Shown: one piece after another, positions 41,789 to 50,814 of the stretch
How the letters are laid out: every line of letters begins with the position of its first letter
Numbering within the stretch: position 1 is the stretch's first letter
Source: Bacilli bacterium
GTDB lineage: Bacteria; Bacillota_I; Bacilli_A; RF39; UBA660
Assembly: GCA_030602345.1 (NCBI GenBank)
Contig: JAUVZX010000002.1
Location: forward strand, 1-64,000
Length of the DNA: 64,000 nucleotides
Direction: 5' to 3'
The notes under the pieces: model-generated
Told to the model about the DNA's origin: nothing
What the model saw: only the letters and a program-made list of their open reading frames with translations
Databases searched by the model: none
Program-made: the position numbers and the translations under genes

Positions 41789-44700
41789 TCATAATATAAT
41801 TTCTTTTTCAATAAGTTTGACTATTTGCAATAAATAATCAATATAGTGTGAATCTAATTTTAAAACGTTAATTACTATAATATTTTGATTTAGATATTTG
41901 GTAACTTTAACATTTGAATTGAGTAGATAACATTCCCTCATTAGCATTGCCATATCTATCTTATTTTCAATTTCTTTGTTTAAAGTTAATTCTATTTTAT
42001 TTGAACTTTGCTTTATTGAACTAAAGATATTCCTTGCAGAAGATTTTTCAAAAATTTCCTGTTTCATGTATGTCACAATATCAGGACTTACATTTCCAAA
42101 AATATCTTTGATTACTTCATAAGTCTTCATCAACTCTTCTTCGTTTGTCACTTCATTAATCAGTTTGTGAATTTTAATTTTCACATCTTGATCATCAAAT
42201 TCATTCAAAGCAGTTTTAACATCGATAAGTGGATTTGATTCCGATTGATTATCTTCATATTCACCTTTTATTTTTTTAATTTCTTCGTCGATCATTTTCA
42301 TAAACATTGTTACTCCGACTGAAGAAATAAACCCTGATTGTTCTTTTCCGAGCAAATCTCCTGCACCTCTTAGAGATAAATCTCGCATAGCGATTGAATA
42401 CCCACTTCCCAATCTAGTGAAGTCTTTTATTGCCTTTAATCTTTTCTCTGCTATTTCTGAAATAACTTTGTGTTTTTTATACATTAAATAACAGTAGGCT
42501 ATTTCTTGACTCCTTCCAACTCTTCCTCTTATTTGATAAAGTTGTGATAGTCCAAACTTGTCTGCCTCCAATATAATTATTGTATTAACTGTAGGAATAT
42601 CAATGCCTGTTTCTACTATTGTTGTAGCAATAAGAATATTAAAATCTTTTTTTAAAAATTTATTCATCACATTTTCTATCGTGCTTTTATTTTGTTGACC
42701 GTGAACAATAGCAATTTTAGAAGAAGGGATAATTTTTAATATATTTTCTTTAATTTCTTCCATTTTACTTATATCATTGTTTATTATGAAAACCTGTCCA
42801 CCTCTATCTATTTCTTTAGATATTGCAGCTCCAATTACTTTTTCATCATATTCACATACATACGTTTGAATTGGATGACGATTGAGCGGCGGAGTTTCAA
42901 TTAAAGAAAGATTTTTTACTCCGGCCATTGTCAATTGAATTGTTCTCGGAATGGGAGTTGCAGATAGAGAAAGAACGTCGATACTACTCCTGATTCCATC
43001 AATTACTTCTTTGTGTTTTACTCCAAATCTTTGTTCTTCATCTATTATCAAAAGACCCAACTCTTTAAATTTAACTTCCTTGTTTAAAAGTTTGTGCGTA
43101 CCTATTACAATATCCGCTTTACCGCTTTTTATTTCCTCAAATATTTTTTTTGTTTCTTTAGGAGTAACAAACCTATTTAAAAGTCTAATATTTACAGGAA
43201 AATTACGAAATCTAACTTTAGCATTCTCATAGTGTTGGTTTGATAATATTGTCGTTGGGCAAAGAAACATCACCTGTTTCGAAGATAACACCGCTTTAAA
43301 TATCGCTCTAAAAGCTACTTCGGTTTTTCCAAACCCAACATCTCCACATAATAATCTATTCATGGGGATATTTTGTTGCATATCTTTCTTTATCTCTTCT
43401 GTAACCTTATATTGATCTAAAGTGTATTCATATGGAAAATCATTTTCAAAATCAATTTGGTTTTGATCATCTTCTGAAAAAGCAAAACCTCTGTCTATTT
43501 TTTTGTTAACATACGATTCTAACAATTCCTTGGCTATTTCTCCCGCTTTATTTCTTGCAAGTATTTTTGTCTTTTGCCACTCACCCGAAGACAAACTGCT
43601 TAAAATTGGAGATGTTCCTTCCTCGGCAGAGTATTTATATAAACTATCTAATTTTTCAACTGGAACATATATTTTATCGTTATTTCTATAATTTATTTGT
43701 AAATATTCTTTTTCTAATGAGTTTTTAGTAATAGTTTTTATTCCAACATACTTCCCTATTCCGTGCACATCATGAACTACATAATCACCAATTTTAATTT
43801 TGTTGTAATCTAAATTTCCTTTTCTACTTCTAAAAATTTTGTTTATAATAGGATTGGCTTTATAACCTAAAAAATCAAAGTGAGAAATATATACGTTCTC
43901 ATCAAATCTAAAACTATCAATTATATTTATTATCAATATGTTTATTTTATCTTTATTTGCGTTTTGGGGACTTTCTATAAAGTTAATTTTGTCTTCACGG
44001 TTTCTAAATTCTTTTATTGCCCTATCTTTGTCATCAAAACAAACTATTTTTATAAACTCTTCTCTTTTTAATATATTGTCAATGTCAGTTCTATAAATTT
44101 TTTCTGAATCTATTTTTTTTGTTTCATATCCATCAATATTGTTATCAAAATCTGAAAGTATAATTGCATCTTCTTTTTTTACAGAAAAATCTACAGAATT
44201 TATAAAAATAAATTTTGAATTTTCAAGATTTCTTAATTTTGAATCTTTATTTATGCTGCTAAATAAGCTTAAAACAATAAATTCATTTTTTTCTTCCAAA
44301 CTTAGCTGTTCCTCTAAGTCGAAAGTTTTTATTTTTTCTATTAGATCACCAAAAAGCTCAATTCGATAAGGTTTATACTCATTTATTGGAAATATATCTA
44401 ATATGTACCCACGTATAGCATAATCACCATTTTTTTCAACAAAAGATTCTTTTCTATACCCCATTTGTTCAAGGTCGTATTCTAAAGACTTTAAATCTAT
44501 ATTATTTCCTGTTTTAAACTTTATTTCACTCTCACTAATATTGTTTTCAGAAGGAATATTTTCATCTAAAAAGTCAAGATTTGTTATTATTAAGTTCTTA
44601 TCATTTTTATAAATTTGAGATAAAGAATTTGTAATTAGCGTTATCATATCTATCGTAATTAAATTTGATTCCACTTTGTAAATATTGTCTAAACTAACTA

Positions 44701-44878
44701 AGTGTGCTTTTTCTAAATATTCTATTTTTTTATAAAATTCTAGAGCTTTATTATGATTTTCTAAAACAACAATTATATTTTTATTTTCTAAGCGAAAAAG
44801 ATCAACTATGCCTATAGCTTTTAGTTGATCAGTAATTCCAATATAATTTGTTTTGTTTTTTAAATTAAATTCAATCAT
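41789..44878 (-). CDS. mfd: Transcription-repair coupling factor Mfd
   Basis: Mfd removes stalled RNA polymerase from damaged DNA and recruits UvrA. The 1029-residue protein is shorter than the usual 1150. An N-terminal UvrB-like part is followed by the polymerase-binding domain KIGDYVVHDVHGIGKYVGIK, then helicase motifs: LLCGDVGFGKTEVAF (motif I), IIDEEQRFGVKH (II), LSATPIPRTIQL (III), VETGIDIPTVN (V) and QIRGRVGRS (VI), and the C-terminal D7 domain. It lies between the T-box and pth, as in Bacillus. Confidence 0.96.
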   Translation of the reverse strand: MIEFNLKNKTNYIGITDQLKAIGIVDLFRLENKNIIVVLENHNKALEFYKKIEYLEKAHLVSLDNIYKVESNLITIDMITLITNSLSQIYKNDKNLIITNLDFLDENIPSENNISESEIKFKTGNNIDLKSLEYDLEQMGYRKESFVEKNGDYAIRGYILDIFPINEYKPYRIELFGDLIEKIKTFDLEEQLSLEEKNEFIVLSLFSSINKDSKLRNLENSKFIFINSVDFSVKKEDAIILSDFDNNIDGYETKKIDSEKIYRTDIDNILKREEFIKIVCFDDKDRAIKEFRNREDKINFIESPQNANKDKINILIINIIDSFRFDENVYISHFDFLGYKANPIINKIFRSRKGNLDYNKIKIGDYVVHDVHGIGKYVGIKTITKNSLEKEYLQINYRNNDKIYVPVEKLDSLYKYSAEEGTSPILSSLSSGEWQKTKILARNKAGEIAKELLESYVNKKIDRGFAFSEDDQNQIDFENDFPYEYTLDQYKVTEEIKKDMQQNIPMNRLLCGDVGFGKTEVAFRAIFKAVLSSKQVMFLCPTTILSNQHYENAKVRFRNFPVNIRLLNRFVTPKETKKIFEEIKSGKADIVIGTHKLLNKEVKFKELGLLIIDEEQRFGVKHKEVIDGIRSSIDVLSLSATPIPRTIQLTMAGVKNLSLIETPPLNRHPIQTYVCEYDEKVIGAAISKEIDRGGQVFIINNDISKMEEIKENILKIIPSSKIAIVHGQQNKSTIENVMNKFLKKDFNILIATTIVETGIDIPTVNTIIILEADKFGLSQLYQIRGRVGRSQEIAYCYLMYKKHKVISEIAEKRLKAIKDFTRLGSGYSIAMRDLSLRGAGDLLGKEQSGFISSVGVTMFMKMIDEEIKKIKGEYEDNQSESNPLIDVKTALNEFDDQDVKIKIHKLINEVTNEEELMKTYEVIKDIFGNVSPDIVTYMKQEIFEKSSARNIFSSIKQSSNKIELTLNKEIENKIDMAMLMRECYLLNSNVKVTKYLNQNIIVINVLKLDSHYIDYLLQIVKLIEKEIIL

Positions 44879-44881
44879 ATA

Positions 44882-45403
44882 CTACTTTTGGATAAATTCC
44901 TTTATTACTTCTAGAATGGTTGTTTTGTTTTTGATAATATTTTGTATTTCTTCAGAATTAAAATCAGATAAAACATAATCTGAAAGATCGCCCAGAAACA
45001 AATTTCCAACACCATATCTTAACCTATAGTACATATTAGTTCCTAACATGCTGTCAATGCTTTTTATTCCGTTATGACCCGCATCACTACCACCAATTTT
45101 AACCTTGATTTGATTTGGCTTTAAATATATGTCATCATGAATTACTAAAATATCTTTAGCATCTATTTTATAAAAATTCATCACTTCTAGTATTGCTTTC
45201 CCTGACAAATTCATATATGTAGTCGGTTTGACTAAAATAAGCTTCTCACCCATATAATTTAATTTTGCGATCATCGCAGAAAACTTTTTTTCCCAGATGA
45301 TTTTTTCATTACTAAAAACATTATCTAAAATAATGTAACCAACATTATGACGATTTTTTGAATATTTATCGCCAGGATTTCCTAAACCAACTATTATTTT
45401 CAT
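44882..45403 (-). CDS. pth: Peptidyl-tRNA hydrolase
   Basis: Pth recycles peptidyl-tRNA dropped from ribosomes. The 173-residue protein starts MKIIVGLGNPGDKYSKNRHN, with the catalytic His in RHNVGY, KPTTYMNLSG, and the Asp in VIHDDIYL; GSDAGHNGIKSID is also typical. The ATG at 45403 follows GAGGTG; the GTG two codons earlier overlaps it and is less likely. Confidence 0.97.
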   Translation of the reverse strand: MKIIVGLGNPGDKYSKNRHNVGYIILDNVFSNEKIIWEKKFSAMIAKLNYMGEKLILVKPTTYMNLSGKAILEVMNFYKIDAKDILVIHDDIYLKPNQIKVKIGGSDAGHNGIKSIDSMLGTNMYYRLRYGVGNLFLGDLSDYVLSDFNSEEIQNIIKNKTTILEVIKEFIQK

Positions 45404-45410
45404 AAACACC

Positions 45411-46250
45411 TCAACTGTGATATTTTTTATATACTTCTTGTTTTGAAAGGCCCGCTTCTTTCGAAACTATTTTTATAGCTTCATTGGAAGAAAATCCTTT
45501 TTTAATATATTCATTAATTCTTTGTTCTATTTTTTCTTCACTTATATTTTTTTCTTGATTTATTTCTGGTGAAATAATTAAAACAATTTCTCCTTTAAAA
45601 ATATAATTCTCAAGCTTTAAAAATTCTTCTATTGTTCCTCTATATATTTGTTCGTACCTTTTGCTTATTTCCCGGGAAATAATTATCGTTCTGTTTCCAA
45701 TCATTTTTTCAACATCTTCTATTGTTTTTTTCAATCTAACTGGCGACTCATAAATAACAACAGGCGAATTTTCATTTTTAATTTCAATTAGTTGTTTTTC
45801 TCGATCTTTATTTTTTGTTTTTAAAAAACCTAGAAAAAAGAAGTTTGTAATGTCTAACCCTGACATTACTAAAGCGGGGACAAAAGCGGTTGCTCCCGGT
45901 AAACAAACAACATTAAACCCTTTTTCAATAACAGCCTTAATGATTATAGCACCAGGATCGCTTATTCCAGGTGTTCCTCTATCAGATATTAAAGCTAATT
46001 TTTTATTATCTTTTAATTTTGCTAATATTTCTTCTTTTTTTTCATTTTCATTAAAAGAGGCGCTGTGACTAATTTTATTAGTAATATTATAGTAGGTTAA
46101 TAATTTTTGCGCCTCTCTTTTGTCTTCAGCATAAATTTCATCGACCTCTTTTAATATAGTTAGCGCTCTAATAGTAATGTCTTCCATGTTACCTATCGGT
46201 GTGGGAACTATATATAAAGTTGGCTTGTCATCATAACTATTTTGAATCAT
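45411..46250 (-). CDS. rsmI: 16S rRNA (cytidine(1402)-2'-O)-methyltransferase RsmI
   Basis: RsmI methylates the ribose of C1402 in 16S rRNA. The 279-residue protein has the tetrapyrrole-methylase fold, starting TLYIVPTPIGNMEDITIRAL, then LISDRGTPGISDPGAIII, LPGATAFVPALVMSG, and YESPVRLKKT. A C-terminal helical part (SEEKIEQRINEYIKKGFSSN) is present. Order trmN6-like, rsmI matches Bacillus yabB-yabC, without the GIY-YIG gene usually between. Confidence 0.95.
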   Translation of the reverse strand: MIQNSYDDKPTLYIVPTPIGNMEDITIRALTILKEVDEIYAEDKREAQKLLTYYNITNKISHSASFNENEKKEEILAKLKDNKKLALISDRGTPGISDPGAIIIKAVIEKGFNVVCLPGATAFVPALVMSGLDITNFFFLGFLKTKNKDREKQLIEIKNENSPVVIYESPVRLKKTIEDVEKMIGNRTIIISREISKRYEQIYRGTIEEFLKLENYIFKGEIVLIISPEINQEKNISEEKIEQRINEYIKKGFSSNEAIKIVSKEAGLSKQEVYKKYHS

Positions 46251-46251
46251 A

Positions 46252-46965
46252 TTATCTCCCCTTTATATACTTCTTAAGTTCATCGGTATAATTTCCATTA
46301 AAATCATTCGTTATTATTGGCATTTCTATTATAACACCACTTTTAGCTTGTTTGGATATTTCAAACAAGGCGACATTACTTTTTTGGTTAAAAGAAAAAA
46401 AATATTTTATTTTTTTTACCTCTAGATTTTGTTTTTTAGCTTCTATTATCACATTGCTGGTTTCTGTAGGAGGATAACTTATGAATAATTTTCCTTTATT
46501 TTTTAACAACTTTTTCGAAACGCTCATAATGTTTTCCAGAGTCAGACTATCTCCGTGTCTCGCTATTAAAAGTTCTTTTTCAACCGGCTTTTCTCTTTCA
46601 AAAAAATATGGTGGGTTTGAGACAATTATGTCATATGTATCAGTTTGGCAAATATTTTTGACTTCATTTATATTTTTATTAATTGCTTTTATTTTGTCTT
46701 CAAATTTATTAATAACAATATTTTCTTTTAAAATTTCAAATACACTTTCTTGAATTTCAACTGCATCAATGAAAATATTTTTATTTCTATCTGCTAAAAT
46801 CAATGATATTGCTCCGCTGCCTGCTCCTATTTCTAAGACTTTTTGATTGCTTTTATTTATTTTGACAAAAGATGCTAGAACAAGCGAGTCCAAAGAATAT
46901 TTAAAGATATGATCTGGTTGTGAAATTTTTATATGTTCATTACAAAAAATATAATCAATTTTCAC
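46252..46965 (-). CDS. tRNA1(Val) adenine-N6 methyltransferase-like protein (TrmN6/YabB)
   Basis: A 237-residue class I methyltransferase with motif I VLEIGAGSGAISLILADRN and the N6-adenine motif NPPYF. The family (E. coli YfiC, B. subtilis YabB) methylates A37 of tRNA1-Val; the role here is inferred from homology and gene order. The gene overlaps holB by 11 bases and is followed by rsmI 1 base later. Confidence 0.85.
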   Translation of the reverse strand: MKIDYIFCNEHIKISQPDHIFKYSLDSLVLASFVKINKSNQKVLEIGAGSGAISLILADRNKNIFIDAVEIQESVFEILKENIVINKFEDKIKAINKNINEVKNICQTDTYDIIVSNPPYFFEREKPVEKELLIARHGDSLTLENIMSVSKKLLKNKGKLFISYPPTETSNVIIEAKKQNLEVKKIKYFFSFNQKSNVALFEISKQAKSGVIIEMPIITNDFNGNYTDELKKYIKGR

Positions 46966-47698
46966 TTATACACCTCGATAGCGAGATTACTATTCTATCA
47001 AAAAACAATTCTTCATTATGGGATAGCTCAGACTCATCAAGAAGTTTTAATATCTCTTTTACCATTTTTATGGTAGACATTTCTTTTTGTTCGACTAAAC
47101 TTTCTTTGTTTTTTTCTAAAATATATGTTAAAACATCGTGGTAACTTTTTTCTTTAAAATAAGAGGTGTATTTAATTCTATTACTTATTAATCTATATTT
47201 TTTTTCTTTTAATTCACTTATGAACTCATCAATAATGTTATCAGGCTCTAATATTCTATTAAGTTTTGGCATTCTAATTACTTGACATCTAGATATTATT
47301 GTAGATGGGATTGTTACAATTTTATTTGCCAATAATATTCCATGAATATTTTCTTCAGGTTCCTCCAAAAACTTCAAAAGTGAGTTTGCAAAACTTAAAT
47401 TCATATTTTCTGAATTTTTTATAATATATATTCTTCTAGAACCGTGAATTGATTTAGTAGAGAAATGTTTTTTTAGTTCGAAAATATTTTCTTTTTTTAT
47501 TACCTCATTTTCATAATCCATTATGAAAATATCATCATTATTAATTTTATTATCAAATAACAATTTGGTTATTTGTTCAACAATAAAATCTTGATTATTA
47601 TTGTTTGTTTCAATTAAATAAGCATTTAAAAAACTGCTGTTACTAAAAGTTTTAAATATCACTTCTTCTATTTTTTTATTAACATCAGTTTTTTCCAT
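46955..47698 (-). CDS. holB: DNA polymerase III delta' subunit
   Basis: Delta' is part of the clamp loader with DnaX and delta. The 247-residue protein keeps the AAA+ arginine-finger region with IPSTIISRCQVIRMPKL (SRC motif) and LLKFLEEPEENIHGILLAN, but lacks a P-loop, as expected for delta'. It starts 1 base from the recR stop. No tmk (thymidylate kinase) gene lies beside it, unlike Bacillus. Confidence 0.9.
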   Translation of the reverse strand: MEKTDVNKKIEEVIFKTFSNSSFLNAYLIETNNNNQDFIVEQITKLLFDNKINNDDIFIMDYENEVIKKENIFELKKHFSTKSIHGSRRIYIIKNSENMNLSFANSLLKFLEEPEENIHGILLANKIVTIPSTIISRCQVIRMPKLNRILEPDNIIDEFISELKEKKYRLISNRIKYTSYFKEKSYHDVLTYILEKNKESLVEQKEMSTIKMVKEILKLLDESELSHNEELFFDRIVISLSRCISEN

Positions 47699-48297
47699 TA
47701 CGATACCTTCTTTCTCTCTTCAAGAGCCAATTCTAAAGTTAAAGAGTCAACATAGTCCATATCCGCACCCATAGGTAACCCATATGCGAGTTTTGAGATG
47801 GTTAAATTGTAATCCTTAAGTTTTTTACTTATATAAAGGGCTGTCGTTTCTCCCTCTATGCTCGGCTTAAATGCTAAAATAATTTCTTTTACTTCCTTTT
47901 CTTTAACTCTTTTTATTAAAGATTCTAAATTAATATCATCTGGACCTTTACCTAGAGTTGGTGAAATCAAGCCATCTAAAACATGAAATTTTCCATTAAA
48001 TACATTTATTTTTTCAATTAAATATACATTTTTTAAATCTTCGACAACACATATAATTTCCTTTTCTTTTGTCTCGTCTAAGCATATTTCACAAACTTCT
48101 TCTTCTGATAAACCATTACATATTGAACATCTTCTTATTTTTATTTTAATGTTTTGTAATGAGTTTGAAAATTTTTCTATCTCATCCACGTCTAGATTTA
48201 AAGTTGCCAGAGCCAATCTTTCGGCAGTTTTTTCTCCTATTCCTGGAAGTTTTTTAAAATCATCTATCAAAGATTTTATACTATTAGGGAATCCCAT
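47698..48297 (-). CDS. recR: Recombination mediator RecR
   Basis: RecR helps RecA load on gapped DNA with RecO. The 199-residue protein has a helix-hairpin-helix at the start (FKKLPGIGEKTAERLA), a four-Cys zinc finger (CSICNGLSEEEVCEIC) and the Toprim domain (CVVEDLKNVYLIEK) with GLISPTLGKGPDDI. Normal size. It forms the dnaX-ybaB-recR unit found in most bacteria. Confidence 0.97.
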   Translation of the reverse strand: MGFPNSIKSLIDDFKKLPGIGEKTAERLALATLNLDVDEIEKFSNSLQNIKIKIRRCSICNGLSEEEVCEICLDETKEKEIICVVEDLKNVYLIEKINVFNGKFHVLDGLISPTLGKGPDDINLESLIKRVKEKEVKEIILAFKPSIEGETTALYISKKLKDYNLTISKLAYGLPMGADMDYVDSLTLELALEERKKVS

Positions 48298-48584
48298 TAG
48301 AACAACCCTGGGATGCCTTGTGTATATTTACCTAATCTGGCATTTGTTTCATTATCAATTTCTTCCAACAAAGTATTAAAGCCAACCAACAATATATCTT
48401 CAAGCATTTCTACATCAACATTTTCTTTGTCAATTATTAAATCTTGGAGTTTCTTATTTCCAGTCATTATTATATTGATAAAATTTTTATTGTATGTAAA
48501 TTGTTTTTTGTCAATTGCATCCTTTTCTTTTTTAATTTCTTCTTGCAATTTTTGTGCTTGCTTCATCATAGCTTGTATATTCAT
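48297..48584 (-). CDS. ybaB: YbaB/EbfC nucleoid-associated protein
   Basis: A 95-residue member of the YbaB/EbfC family, DNA-binding dimers found between dnaX and recR. It begins MNIQAMMKQAQKLQEEIKKE and ends with ARLGKYTQGIPGLF, the family C-terminus. The body is less conserved than usual (ITYNKN and INIIMTGNKK). Ends overlap recR by one base. Confidence 0.92.
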   Translation of the reverse strand: MNIQAMMKQAQKLQEEIKKEKDAIDKKQFTYNKNFINIIMTGNKKLQDLIIDKENVDVEMLEDILLVGFNTLLEEIDNETNARLGKYTQGIPGLF

Positions 48585-50159
48585 TTAATCCTCCATAATT
48601 TTTACAGAACTACCAAAAATATCGCTTATTTCGTTTTGTTCATTTTCAAAACATTTTTTTATTTTTTTAGTAGAATCTTTATCTTCATCACTATAAATAT
48701 ATGATTGTTTTTTACTATTGTATTTTTCTTTTATTTTTTTCCAACTTTCTTCATCAACGCATACAACCCTGTATTTTTGAGAGTATATTTCTTCAAAAAA
48801 ATCTTCTATTTTATCTATGTTTTGATAAAATTCTATTTCTTGATGTTTATGTTCATTTACAAATATAATTGTGTTGTTTCCAAAGGCCTTTAAGTCTATT
48901 TCATCTATAATTTTGATTGCTTTTTTATATTTTTTATTTGATAAGTAAAACTCTTTTTCTTTTGAAATTTTTTGTTCTATTTTTTTTGTTTCTTCTTTAC
49001 TAAAGTTTGATAGAGCGTTGTTTATTCGTCTTTCAACTAATAATTCACAACTTGTTTCTAATTGAACAGATTTTTCCTCTTTTATTGTTGAAACTTCTTC
49101 AATTTTTGAACTTTGACCAAACTCTGTTATCAAATCTAAAAACATTAATTCAAAATATTCATCTATTAAATTGGTTTTTTTCATTTCAGAAAGATATTTA
49201 TTTAGTTTTTGAACAATAGATAAATAATATTTATTATCTTTTTTTATTTTGATCAACAAATCAGAAGTCTTTTCAATTTCTAAATTTTCCAAAATCATTC
49301 TTTTGTGAATAGACATTAAATTTTCCGTGATAAAAATTAAGTTTTTCCCTTGATCAATATATGACTTTATATATTCATATATTTTTTTATATTCACCAAT
49401 TGATATTAGAAAAACTATATTTTCTAATTCCTTTTCCGATACTGTTCCTGTTATTTGAAATACTTTTGTTATGTCCACTTCTTCACTAAAGTTTGAACAT
49501 TGATCTAACATTCCTATTGCGTCTCTCATACTTCCAGAAGCAATTTTAGATATTAATTCTATAGCCTCCTTGCTTATTTTTATATTTTCAATTTCCGCTA
49601 TTCTTTTTAAATTATTTTCAATTTCTATTGGTTCTATTTTTTTAAATTCTAAAACTTGACAGCGAGAAACTATCGTTGCTGGTATTTTTTTAAAATCTGT
49701 GGTCGCTAAAACAAATATGGTGTGAACAGGCGGTTCTTCCAAAACCTTCAATAAAGCATTGAAAGCACTAGTTGTCATCATATGAACTTCATCTATAATA
49801 TAAACCTTATATTTACTGTAATTAGGAACTAAATTAACTTTGCTTTTTAATTCTCTTACTTCATCAACACCATTATTAGAAGCAGCATCTATTTCTAATA
49901 TATCTACATTTGTTCCATTATTGTTTTGCGTACAAGATACACAGACGTTGCATGGTTTTTCTTCCTTTTCGCAATTAATAATTTTGGCAAATATTTTTGC
50001 CATACTCGTTTTCCCGGATCCCTTTGGACCCGAAAAAATATAAGCATGGGATATCTTATCGTTTTCTGTTTGATTTTTTAGTATTTTTACTATTTCTTTT
50101 TGGCCATATATTTCATTTAAGTTAGAAGGCCTATATTTTCTGTATAATGTTTTTTGCAT
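48585..50159 (-). CDS. dnaX: DNA polymerase III tau/gamma subunit
   Basis: DnaX is the ATPase of the clamp loader and, as tau, ties the polymerases to the helicase. The 524-residue protein starts MQKTLYRKYRPSNLNEIYGQ, has the P-loop GPKGSGKTSMAK, four-Cys zinc part (NCEKEEKPCNVCVSC), DEVHMMTTSAFNALLKVLEE, and SRCQVLEF. The C-terminal domain is divergent and rich in Lys and Glu. The start is taken at the ATG at 50159, where the signature begins; a GTG 9 bases upstream is possible. No slippery site in correct phase was seen. Confidence 0.95.
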   Translation of the reverse strand: MQKTLYRKYRPSNLNEIYGQKEIVKILKNQTENDKISHAYIFSGPKGSGKTSMAKIFAKIINCEKEEKPCNVCVSCTQNNNGTNVDILEIDAASNNGVDEVRELKSKVNLVPNYSKYKVYIIDEVHMMTTSAFNALLKVLEEPPVHTIFVLATTDFKKIPATIVSRCQVLEFKKIEPIEIENNLKRIAEIENIKISKEAIELISKIASGSMRDAIGMLDQCSNFSEEVDITKVFQITGTVSEKELENIVFLISIGEYKKIYEYIKSYIDQGKNLIFITENLMSIHKRMILENLEIEKTSDLLIKIKKDNKYYLSIVQKLNKYLSEMKKTNLIDEYFELMFLDLITEFGQSSKIEEVSTIKEEKSVQLETSCELLVERRINNALSNFSKEETKKIEQKISKEKEFYLSNKKYKKAIKIIDEIDLKAFGNNTIIFVNEHKHQEIEFYQNIDKIEDFFEEIYSQKYRVVCVDEESWKKIKEKYNSKKQSYIYSDEDKDSTKKIKKCFENEQNEISDIFGSSVKIMED

Positions 50160-50177
50160 TTTTTTCACCCAATTAAA

Positions 50178-50630
50178 TTATACCATTTTTTTGCATTTTT
50201 CTCTATTCCTTTTATCAAGAAAAAAGCTTTTTATTAGTTTGCTATATTCCCTATTAGTCGGTTTTATTTTTTCATAATTCACGTTTTTATAAGAATTGTT
50301 TTCCTTATAATTTTTTGTAAAACCAAATTTATCATTTTCATAATAGTAGTTTATTTTTTTTATTCTCGATTGAGTTATCGCTCCATAACACATCAAACAA
50401 GGCTCCATAGTAATATGCATTTCGCAATCATCAAGTCTCCATGTTTTTATTTTTTTACATGCTTTTTGAATTGCTATAATTTCTGCGTGATAAATAGCAT
50501 TTTTTTTATATTCTTTTTTATTGTAAGCTTTTGCTATAACTTTGTTATTTCTAATAATTATTGCAGCAACAGGAAAATCTCCGTTTTTGGCTGCTTTTTT
50601 TGACAATTTTAATAATTCTTTTTCGATCAT
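50178..50630 (-). CDS. tadA: tRNA-specific adenosine deaminase TadA
   Basis: TadA makes inosine at position 34 of tRNA-Arg(ACG). The 150-residue protein has the zinc site YHAEIIAIQKACKK (His-Ala-Glu) and MEPCLMCYGAITQSRI (PCxxC). The last part is basic (SKLIKSFFLDKRNREK). The ATG at 50630 follows AGGTGAAAAA, just after the SRP RNA terminator tract. It precedes dnaX by 18 bases. Confidence 0.95.
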   Translation of the reverse strand: MIEKELLKLSKKAAKNGDFPVAAIIIRNNKVIAKAYNKKEYKKNAIYHAEIIAIQKACKKIKTWRLDDCEMHITMEPCLMCYGAITQSRIKKINYYYENDKFGFTKNYKENNSYKNVNYEKIKPTNREYSKLIKSFFLDKRNREKCKKMV

Positions 50631-50648
50631 TTTTTCACCTATAAAAAA

Positions 50649-50719
50649 GCACACACACAGTTTGTTTTCTTATGGCTGCTTTTTTTCAAATCTGACCCTT
50701 TCGAAACTCTGTGTTGTGC
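50649..50719 (-). ncRNA. ffs: Signal recognition particle RNA (short 4.5S type)
   Basis: The minus strand shows the SRP core: GGTCAGATTT, a GAAA tetraloop, then AAAAGCAGCC, with the conserved asymmetric and symmetric loops that Ffh binds. The flanks pair: GCACAACACAGAGTTT with AAACTGTGTGTGTGC. It ends in T6, forming its own terminator. At 71 bases it is among the shortest, similar to mycoplasma forms and lacking the Alu domain of Bacillus scRNA. It lies between gyrA and tadA-dnaX; in Bacillus this RNA also sits near dnaX. Confidence 0.88.
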
Positions 50720-50736
50720 ATAATCTATTATATTAT

Positions 50737-50767
50737 GATTTATAAAATAAAACAATGTTTCACGTGA
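50737..50767 (-). promoter_or_regulatory. Likely promoter of the SRP RNA gene
   Basis: TATAAT lies on the minus strand about 10 bases before the RNA start (about 50729-50734). Seventeen bases upstream is TTGTTT (near 50752-50757), a weak -35, in the palindrome that carries the first parS site. The exact limits are approximate. Confidence 0.45.
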
Positions 50768-50783
50768 AACATTGTTTTATTTT
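50744..50783. terminator. 40-bp perfect palindrome, probable gyrA terminator, containing parS1
   Basis: Bases 50744-50763 are the exact reverse complement of 50764-50783, making a 20-base stem centred on CACGTG. On the minus strand it lies 31 bases after the gyrA stop and is followed by more T-rich sequence (TTTTATTTTAT). As RNA it would be a strong terminator; as DNA its middle 16 bases are a parS site. Confidence 0.75.
50756..50771. promoter_or_regulatory. parS site 1
   Basis: TGTTTCACGTGAAACA matches the Spo0J binding site consensus and is a perfect palindrome. It lies in the longer palindrome between gyrA and the SRP RNA gene. Confidence 0.9.
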
Positions 50784-50791
50784 TTGTTTAA

Positions 50792-50807
50792 TGTTTCACG
50801 TGAAACA
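50792..50807. promoter_or_regulatory. parS site 2
   Basis: A second TGTTTCACGTGAAACA, identical to site 1, within a 24-base perfect palindrome (50788-50811). Its left end is 36 bases after that of site 1. It lies between site 1 and the gyrA stop. Confidence 0.9.
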
Positions 50808-50814
50808 TTAATGA

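Noticed and set aside
48918-48935. AAAAAAG in dnaX as a possible programmed frameshift site
   Set aside because: The codons read AAA AAA GCA, so the heptamer is in the wrong phase for -1 slippage, and no suitable downstream structure was seen.
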